Both the position numbers and the translations under genes were made by a program. Under the pieces are notes generated by a model. That model had not been told where the DNA came from. It saw nothing but the letters and a program-made list of their open reading frames with translations, and searched no databases. A stretch of 8,548 bases of DNA from Clostridia bacterium (GTDB taxonomy: Bacteria > Bacillota > Clostridia > Oscillospirales > CAG-382): positions 1 to 8,548 of the forward strand of contig CAAEPN010000014.1 of assembly GCA_900757905.1 (NCBI GenBank). Direction: 5' to 3'. The first letter of the stretch is position 1. The number at the start of each line of letters is the position of its first letter. Of the stretch, positions 5,194-8,548 are shown in pieces.

Positions 5194-5440
5194 CTATTTC
5201 ATTTTTTTCATTCTCTTCCCCGTCCAAAATGGACGGGGCTTTTTTTATGTCTGTTTTTTCCAAAAGATAGTCCGCCGATACATCAAAGTAATCAGCTATT
5301 TTACATATCGTATTTCCGTCTGGAACAGTTCCGTTTTTCCACCTTGCCATGCTCCCAGCGCTTAATCCAAGTTCGATTATGACAGGTGTCATTTTTTTAT
5401 TATTTTCTTGGCATAATGCAAGCAATCTGTCATAAAACAC
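5090..5440 (-). CDS. XRE-family phage repressor (CI-like, no peptidase domain)
   Basis: A 116-residue DNA-binding protein starting at GTG 5440, with GGGTGAT (minus strand of 5446-5452) 5 nt away as RBS. Residues 1-62 form the helix-turn-helix domain: DRLLALCQENNKKMTPVII, ELGLSAGSMARWKNGTVPD (recognition region) and TICKIADYFDVSADYLLEK, which is typical of HTH_3 proteins. A polar linker with a Gly/Glu-rich turn (63-80) leads to a C-terminal helix (82-108, LLPEQQEQAKKYLRYLL) probably used for dimerisation. There is no S24 LexA-like peptidase part, so RecA-driven self-cleavage is not expected and induction must work otherwise. It is divergent from the Cro-like gene and should bind the operators between them. 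Confidence 0.88.
   Translation of the reverse strand: MFYDRLLALCQENNKKMTPVIIELGLSAGSMARWKNGTVPDGNTICKIADYFDVSADYLLEKTDIKKAPSILDGEENEKNEIAKIFSDLLPEQQEQAKKYLRYLLDTQEKTSQDNL
5218..5246 (+). terminator. intrinsic terminator inside the repressor coding sequence, plus-strand direction
   Basis: CCCCGTCC (5218-5225) and GGACGGGG (5231-5238) form a perfect 8-bp stem around AAAAT and are followed by C and seven T. On the plus strand this is a textbook terminator for the unit starting at 4955. On the minus strand it codes for the KKAPSILDGEE linker of the repressor, where it could still form a hairpin in the mRNA but without a 3' T run. Confidence 0.82.
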
Positions 5441-5476
5441 AAAAAATCACCCAGCCATTTGTACAGAATTAACAAA

Positions 5477-5535
5477 AATGCTTTTTAGTGCATTTTTGCG
5501 CGCAAAATCTATTGACAAATGCACTAAAAGGCATT
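5477..5535. promoter_or_regulatory. putative operator pair of the lysis/lysogeny switch
   Basis: AATGCTTTTTAGTGCATTT (5477-5495) and AAATGCACTAAAAGGCATT (5517-5535) are inverted copies with one mismatch. Each is itself a loose palindrome bounded by TGC and GCA. Midway lies a perfect 14-bp palindrome, TTTTGCGCGCAAAA (5494-5507). The right copy fills the spacer of the early promoter, so a bound repressor would block it. The left copy lies on the side of the repressor gene. A partial third copy, AAATGCAC, is at 5611-5618 next to the Cro-like RBS. Confidence 0.7.
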
Positions 5536-5540
5536 ATAAT
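5512..5540 (+). promoter_or_regulatory. early (rightward) consensus sigma-A promoter
   Basis: A perfect TTGACA (5512-5517) and perfect TATAAT (5535-5540) separated by 17 bp. It faces the Cro-like gene at 5636 and the following early operon and is overlapped by an operator-like repeat. The leader between promoter and gene (about 90 bp) holds a GGGA/TCCC dyad (5553-5566) and an ATTGAC/GTCAAT dyad (5589-5605), possible sites for a second regulator. Confidence 0.9.
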
Positions 5541-5635
5541 ATAGACATGCAAGGGAGATTATTCCCAACGACATTATAATACAACAAAATTGACGAAATG
5601 TCAATAGGCAAAATGCACGAAAGGAGCAATAAAAG

Positions 5636-5869
5636 ATGAACAGTGTTTTGAAAGTCCGTATCATGCTTTGCGGAAAACGAAATGTTGATGTTATCGATGA
5701 ACTTCGTAAAAGGGGTTTGGACATGTCATCGTCGAAGTTTTCGGAAGCGCTTAACGGATACAGAACCGGACCCAAGCCGCGAATGATTTTAGCCGAAACT
5801 GAAAAAATCGTTTCGGAATGGGAAAAAGAGCAAGGCCGCGTTTGGGATGACAAGGCGATTGGGTTTTAA
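5636..5869 (+). CDS. Cro-like small HTH regulator
   Basis: A 77-residue protein, ATG 5636 behind AAAGGAG. It is first in the early operon and divergent from the repressor, the usual place of Cro. Residues about 5-62 follow a degenerate XRE pattern: KVRIMLCGKRNVDVIDELRKRGLD, then SSSKFSEALNGYRTGPKPRMI as the recognition region (S-x-F-S-x-x-L-N-G is typical of this group), then a last helix AETEKIVSEWEKE. It probably binds the same operators as the repressor and drives or tunes early expression. That is inferred from position and fold. The C-terminus is short and lacks a dimerisation domain, as expected for Cro-type proteins. Confidence 0.75.
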   Translation: MNSVLKVRIMLCGKRNVDVIDELRKRGLDMSSSKFSEALNGYRTGPKPRMILAETEKIVSEWEKEQGRVWDDKAIGF

Positions 5870-5884
5870 GAAAGGATGATGAAA

Positions 5885-6130
5885 ATGAACGTTTTTGAAA
5901 AGGCGTTGGAAAAGGTTTTGAAATTCGGCCAAAAGATTGCAAGAAAAAATAAGCTTACTCCGACAACGAAAGAGTTTAAAAAAGAAGCGTGGTCGGCGTT
6001 TAAAAACGAATTTGACACGTTAAGCCTTTGGCTATCGAACGCCAAACCTAACTACCCCGGCTTCGACAAAACACTTGAAGCACAACAGCGACTTTACTAT
6101 TTTATGATGAACGAATTCGGAAACCGATGA
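5885..6130 (+). CDS. small early protein of unknown function
   Basis: An 81-residue protein. Three in-frame ATGs occur at 5876, 5879 and 5885. AAAGG (5871-5875) touches the first and is 9 nt from the third, so 5885 is chosen. The N-terminal half is strongly basic (MNVFEKALEKVLKFGQKIARKNK), followed by LTPTTKEFKKEAWSAFKNEF and a helical segment with Tyr/Phe near the end (QRLYYFMMNEFG). It has no membrane segment or known motif. The basic helix could bind nucleic acid. It lies 15 bp after the Cro-like gene and 26 bp before the next gene, clearly in one operon. I do not recognise the family. Confidence 0.65.
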   Translation: MNVFEKALEKVLKFGQKIARKNKLTPTTKEFKKEAWSAFKNEFDTLSLWLSNAKPNYPGFDKTLEAQQRLYYFMMNEFGNR

Positions 6131-6156
6131 TTTTTTTAAAGAAAGGAAAATGAAAT

Positions 6157-6468
6157 ATGACACCGAGAGAATATTGGGATAAATTGAATGCTGCAATGAA
6201 ATCAAACAACGTCAAGGAATCCACAAACGTAATTAATGAATACATCAATTTCGCTCTTAATGAAATCGCGACATTCTGCAACGCTCATGTAAATACACAA
6301 ACGGTCAGTATTTGGGTGTATGCCTTGAGAGAGGTTTCGAAAATATATTCGAAATACGAAAGTGACGCGGGAAAAGCCTTAATAGCATTTTTTGATAAAC
6401 ATGCCAATAAAGACGTTGAAGTATTTGCTATGCCGGATTTGGAGGAAGAGAACGATGCCGAAGACTAA
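6157..6468 (+). CDS. acidic helical early protein of unknown function
   Basis: A 103-residue protein, ATG 6157 after GAAAGGAAAATGAAAT. It is mostly helical, with residues 1-90 in about five helices: TPREYWDKLNAAMKS, VINEYINFALNEIATFCNAH, TVSIWVYALREVSKIYSKY and KALIAFFDKHANK. The tail is acidic (DLEEENDAED). No HTH, zinc site or membrane segment is visible. The last 14 bp overlap the start of the next gene, and the RBS of that gene (GGAGG at 6441-6445) lies inside this one, so the two are translationally coupled. The function is unknown. The acidic C-terminus and small size would suit a protein that binds another protein. Confidence 0.68.
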   Translation: MTPREYWDKLNAAMKSNNVKESTNVINEYINFALNEIATFCNAHVNTQTVSIWVYALREVSKIYSKYESDAGKALIAFFDKHANKDVEVFAMPDLEEENDAED

Positions 6469-6751
6469 ACCGACCACAGAAGCAATCCGGCAGCAGGTAA
6501 TGAACGAATGGATATTTGTTTGTCAAGCGCGAAACGGTAGGCCGACAAACAACAAGGACTTCGGAAAGGCTGTACATATTTCTGAAAGCACGGCAGCCCG
6601 AAGAAAAAACGACTACCGAAAAACCACACTTGACGAACTTTTACGGATGTATGATAGCTACCGCGTTCCGGTCGATACAATGCTACAGTATTTCAAAGCT
6701 TTGGTATTGGCTTCAAAGGTTGGCTCTTCAAATGCCGGGAATCATTATTGA
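6455..6751 (+). CDS. HTH-like early regulator
   Basis: A 98-residue protein. An in-frame start exists at 6392, but ATG 6455 is preferred because GGAGGAAGAG (6441-6450) sits at the right distance and the upstream part would overlap the previous gene by 77 bp. Residues about 28-75 look like a helix-turn-helix: TNNKDFGKAVHISESTAARRKNDYRKTTLDELLRMYDSY, with SESTAARRK as the recognition helix. That pattern is typical of small phage proteins related to Cro/C1. A hydrophobic C-terminal helix (MLQYFKALVLASKV) may mediate dimerisation. It is the second of three HTH-like proteins in the operon. Target unknown. Confidence 0.65.
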   Translation: MPKTKPTTEAIRQQVMNEWIFVCQARNGRPTNNKDFGKAVHISESTAARRKNDYRKTTLDELLRMYDSYRVPVDTMLQYFKALVLASKVGSSNAGNHY

Positions 6752-6770
6752 AAGCTAAATCGGAGGAAAT

Positions 6771-7214
6771 ATGAGTTTACAACATGCTATCAAATATTAC
6801 TTAGATTTTCTTAAGATCGACGATCCGGTAGCTCTCTCAGAAGCGGTTGGCTTAAGGGAGTATCAAGCCGAAAAGATCTTGAATTTCGTCAACGGGTTAC
6901 AACCCTCCTATACGGAACATGGGGCGGTTGGAATCGGAAAAGATATTGAAGCGTTTGCAGCTTTAAAAGGCTGTCCTTACAATGTCGATTTTCCGGGAAA
7001 ATGGCGGTTAAGGAAAGCGGATGTATTAGACATTTTAGGGCTATGCGAAATAAAAAACGCCTACGAGTTAGGCCAAAAAATAAATAATCCCGAAGTGGCA
7101 TGCCGGATATTTTACGGAAAGAGACCGATACAAGTTCATCCGCGAACGCTGAAACGTTTATGCGAGCTTACCGGGTCACTTCCCGAAGAGCTCGCGGACA
7201 GGATAATATTATAA
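6771..7214 (+). CDS. early protein with two degenerate HTH-like halves
   Basis: A 147-residue protein with ATG 6771 behind GGAGG. The two halves share a layout. Residues about 18-72 contain VALSEAVGLREYQAEKILNFVNG and then IEAFAALKGCPYN. Residues about 84-145 contain VLDILGLCEIKNAYELGQKIN, a turn region ending in GKRP, and TLKRLCELTGSLPEELADRI. The second half follows the XRE layout closely (helix, ELGQKIN, NG/GK turn, TLKRLCELTG-PEEL); the first is more diverged. A tandem HTH protein could bind two half sites as a monomer. There is no enzymatic motif. It is spaced 19 bp from the gene before and 12 bp from the gene after. The regulatory role is inference. Confidence 0.6.
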   Translation: MSLQHAIKYYLDFLKIDDPVALSEAVGLREYQAEKILNFVNGLQPSYTEHGAVGIGKDIEAFAALKGCPYNVDFPGKWRLRKADVLDILGLCEIKNAYELGQKINNPEVACRIFYGKRPIQVHPRTLKRLCELTGSLPEELADRIIL

Positions 7215-7226
7215 GGAGTGAAAAAC

Positions 7227-7535
7227 ATGTGCAGAAACAAGAAAAGACGCGCGAAATATAAGCGCACTTTAGGAATCCTTGCCGGGCTTGTTATCGGTCT
7301 TATCCTTATTGCGCTCATATGTGCAAGAGAAGCGGACAGGCCGAAGAGAGAGGATTTCACGCCGGTCGTGCGGACGATACAAGCAGGTGACACAGCTTGG
7401 CACATTGCCGATGAATACTGTCCGGACACGCTTGACAAACGCGTATATCTCGGTTGGTGTGAGCAATTGAACGGCGGCAGCATGGGGTACATAAAGGCCG
7501 GTGAGCAGGTTATGTTTTTGGAGTGTGTGAGATGA
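7227..7535 (+). CDS. small membrane-anchored LysM protein, YneA-like architecture
   Basis: A 102-residue protein. ATG 7227 is preferred to the in-frame GTG 7218 because AAGGAG (7213-7218) lies 8 nt before it. The N-terminus is very basic (CRNKKRRAKYKR), followed by one membrane segment (about 14-32, LGILAGLVIGLILIALIC). The positive-inside rule places the C-terminus outside the cell. Residues 48-98 form a LysM domain: VRTIQAGDTAWHIADEYC, an insert, LGWCEQLNGG and IKAGEQVMFL. LysM binds peptidoglycan. One TM plus one LysM in about 100 residues is the plan of YneA, the SOS cell-division inhibitor of Bacillus. In a phage early operon this could hold host division or act at the envelope. Orthology is not shown. 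Its stop overlaps the next start (ATGA). Confidence 0.8.
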   Translation: MCRNKKRRAKYKRTLGILAGLVIGLILIALICAREADRPKREDFTPVVRTIQAGDTAWHIADEYCPDTLDKRVYLGWCEQLNGGSMGYIKAGEQVMFLECVR

Positions 7536-7708
7536 TAAAAGACGGCAGTTACACGGCATGTCATAATTGCACAAAGCGCGCGGTCGGGTGTCACTCCGTT
7601 TGCGAAGATTACAAGGCTTTTGCGAAGAGCCGTGAGGACACGCGCGAGGTCAAGCGGCTTGTCGGTTCGGCGCACTACAAATTCAAGTTTACCGAAAAAA
7701 AGAAATGA
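7532..7708 (+). CDS. small Cys-rich (zinc-finger-like) phage protein
   Basis: A 58-residue protein starting at ATG 7532, overlapping the LysM stop by ATGA and served by GGAG (7520-7523). Residues 9-28 contain CHNCTKRAVGCHSVCEDY, a C-x2-C-x6-C-x3-C set with His next to it, as in the short putative zinc-binding proteins common in Clostridia phages (pattern C-x2-C-x5/6-GCH-x2-C). The rest is basic and charged and ends in KKK. Its role in those phages is not established as far as I know. DNA or protein binding is likely. It is the last gene of the tightly packed early operon, and a hairpin overlaps its stop codon. Confidence 0.7.
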   Translation: MIKDGSYTACHNCTKRAVGCHSVCEDYKAFAKSREDTREVKRLVGSAHYKFKFTEKKK

Positions 7709-7728
7709 CCGCCGGTTTCCCGACGGTC
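7707..7728 (+). other. hairpin at the end of the early operon
   Basis: GACCGCCGG (7707-7715) and CCGACGGTC (7720-7728) pair with one mismatch around TTTC, starting inside the TGA stop of the Cys-rich gene. No T tract follows (ACGAAAG instead), so it is not a standard terminator. It may be an mRNA stability or processing element. Confidence 0.5.
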
Positions 7729-7753
7729 ACGAAAGAAAAATGAAAGACACAAG

Positions 7754-7781
7754 GTACGTGCAAGGCACATACATCATGTGC
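7754..7781 (+). other. pair of mutually exclusive small hairpins in the leader of the repeat gene
   Basis: GTACGTGC (7754-7761) can pair, with one mismatch, with GCACATAC (7765-7772). Alternatively GCACAT (7765-7770) pairs perfectly with ATGTGC (7776-7781). The shared middle strand makes these exclusive. The 129-bp gap between the Cys-rich gene and the repeat gene otherwise shows no clear promoter (TATAAG at 7782-7787 has an extended TG but no good -35). Confidence 0.3.
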
Positions 7782-7837
7782 TATAAGAATTATAACACAA
7801 AGGTTAAAATTTGTCAAGACAGAAAGGAAAATGAAAG

Positions 7838-8548
7838 ATGTGCAGATTTAAATCGGGAATCATCTTAAAAGACCGGGTATTTATCCCGGACTATGACAGC
7901 CACACGGACATGCTCGAAGAGCTGAAGATCGCGGACACGGAAGACAATGCCAAGCGGCTATTTGTCCGTGCGGAGTTAGTGCCGCAGGGCGACGACGTCT
8001 TTACGCCGGTGGCGTCATGGAAATACCACGTAGATCAGGATATCCTGCCGGAATGGTATGTGGCCGAGGTTGACGAAAGGCGGATGCGCGAAGCGGTGAC
8101 CGAATGGGCGAAGGAACATATCCATGTTGGCGAGAAAATCGAAAGAATAGACAGCGGCACGCATTGGATCAAGGATTGCAAAGTCGGAAGCATCTACGGT
8201 TCTGCCAAGGTCAAATACATCTGCGATTCTGCCGAGGTCGGAAGCATCTACGGTTCTGCCAAGGTCAAATACATCTGCGATTCTGCCAAGGTCAAAAACA
8301 TCTACGGTTCTGCCAAGGTCAAATACATCTGCGATTCTGCCGAGGTCGGAAGCATCTGCGATTCTGCCGAGGTCGGATACATCTGCGATTCTGCCGAGGT
8401 CGGAAGCATCTACGGTTCTGCCGAGGTCAAATACATCTGCGATTCTGCCGAGGTCGAAAACATCTGCGATTCTGCCGAGGTCGGATACATCTACGGTTCT
8501 GCCAAGGTCGAAAACATCTGCGATTCTGCCGAGGTCAAAACTTCCAAA
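7838..8548 (+). CDS. phage protein with C-terminal nonapeptide repeats (partial, runs off the right edge)
   Basis: The frame runs from ATG 7838, behind AGAAAGGAAA (7821-7830), to the window end without a stop, giving 237 residues so far. Residues 1-114 form a conserved-looking head domain: CRFKSGIILKDRVFIPDYDSH, then LFVRAELVP, SWKYHVDQDILPEWY and a charged helix EAVTEWAKEH. I recall such heads (CRFKSGI...VDQD.LPEWY) from many Clostridia phage proteins of unknown function. From residue 115 on there are 13 full tandem copies of [KE]-V-x-x-I-[CY]-[DG]-S-A and the start of a fourteenth. Residues 100-108 (KIERIDSGT) look like a worn copy. The regular V-x2-I-x3-A spacing suggests one short beta strand per repeat, hence a beta-solenoid. 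Function unknown. Confidence 0.85.
   Translation, partial: MCRFKSGIILKDRVFIPDYDSHTDMLEELKIADTEDNAKRLFVRAELVPQGDDVFTPVASWKYHVDQDILPEWYVAEVDERRMREAVTEWAKEHIHVGEKIERIDSGTHWIKDCKVGSIYGSAKVKYICDSAEVGSIYGSAKVKYICDSAKVKNIYGSAKVKYICDSAEVGSICDSAEVGYICDSAEVGSIYGSAEVKYICDSAEVENICDSAEVGYIYGSAKVENICDSAEVKTSK
8180..8530 (+). repeat. 13 tandem 27-bp coding repeats
   Basis: Thirteen in-phase 27-bp units of the form (A/G)AGGTCnnnnnCATC-T(ACGG/GCGA)T-TCTGCC, with no insertion or deletion among them, followed by 18 bp of a further unit before the window ends. Variation is confined to codons 1, 3, 4, 6 and 7. Codons 6-7 occur only as TACGGT (5 units) or TGCGAT (8 units). Confidence 0.95.

Noticed and set aside
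5575..5580. Second perfect TATAAT upstream of the Cro-like gene as a separate promoter
   Set aside because: No acceptable -35 lies 16-18 bp upstream, so it is not called as a promoter; an activator-dependent start remains possible.
6392..6454. Upstream start for the HTH-like gene
   Set aside because: It lies within the previous gene without an RBS, while GGAGGAAGAG is correctly placed for ATG 6455.
7811..7816. TTGTCA as the -35 of a promoter for the repeat gene
   Set aside because: No -10 element follows at 15-19 bp; the sequence there is the RBS and start region.
7740..7868. 42-residue plus-strand ORF between the Cys-rich and repeat genes
   Set aside because: Its only upstream signal is GAAAGAAAA without a GG core, it runs through the RBS of the next gene and overlaps that gene by 31 bp, and its composition is unremarkable. 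I list the region as a leader instead.
8180..8530. CRISPR-like array
   Set aside because: The 27-bp units are contiguous without spacers and in frame within an open coding sequence, so this is a protein repeat.

Overview
The window looks like part of a temperate bacteriophage (or phage-derived element) of a low-to-moderate GC Firmicute, most likely a Clostridia host. The grounds are strong AGGAGG-type ribosome binding sites, consensus sigma-A promoters (TTGACA-N17-TATAAT), many short tightly packed genes, a tyrosine integrase, a divergent repressor/early switch, and a stalk-domain secreted protein of a kind frequent in Clostridia and their prophages. No ribosomal or metabolic host gene is visible.

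Layout. Bases 1-259: 3' end of an unrecognised gene. 293-541: small sigma-70 region-4-like HTH protein, followed by a long hairpin/terminator that overlaps a promoter. 626-2711: five small rightward genes: an N/P/Y-rich protein, a Q/N-rich helical protein, a Gly-rich protein with a Cys cluster, a beta-rich jelly-roll-like protein and a helical protein. They resemble accessory proteins seen in gut Clostridia phage late regions, and the group ends in a strong terminator. 2743-2985: an apparent complete attP, with a tRNA 3'-end copy and a bidirectional terminator in the middle and tandem 12-bp repeats on both sides. 2978-4030 (-): tyrosine integrase. 4093-4854 (-): secreted stalk-domain protein. 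5090-5440 (-): XRE repressor without a peptidase domain. 5441-5635: operator/promoter region. 5636-7708 (+): early operon of Cro-like and other HTH-like proteins, unknown small proteins, a membrane-LysM protein and a Cys-rich protein. 7838 to the window end (+): a phage protein carrying at least 13 tandem nine-residue repeats, cut by the window edge.

How it fits together. The repressor and the Cro-like gene are divergently transcribed across a region with AATGC/GTGCATTT operator-like sequences, one lying between the -35 and -10 of a perfect early promoter. The integrase lies on the lysogeny side beside attP. Because arm-like repeats sit on both sides of the tRNA copy, and phage-type genes lie on both sides, the window reads more naturally as a circular or unintegrated phage genome than as a prophage-host junction.

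The most unusual items are (1) a complete rightward transcription unit (consensus promoter, RBS, 52-aa ORF, intrinsic terminator) lying antisense over the 3' half of the repressor gene; (2) the nonapeptide-repeat gene, in which two residues vary strictly together; (3) the two-sided attP; and (4) a small TM-LysM early protein built like the SOS division inhibitor YneA. Functions of many small genes are unknown and are left so.
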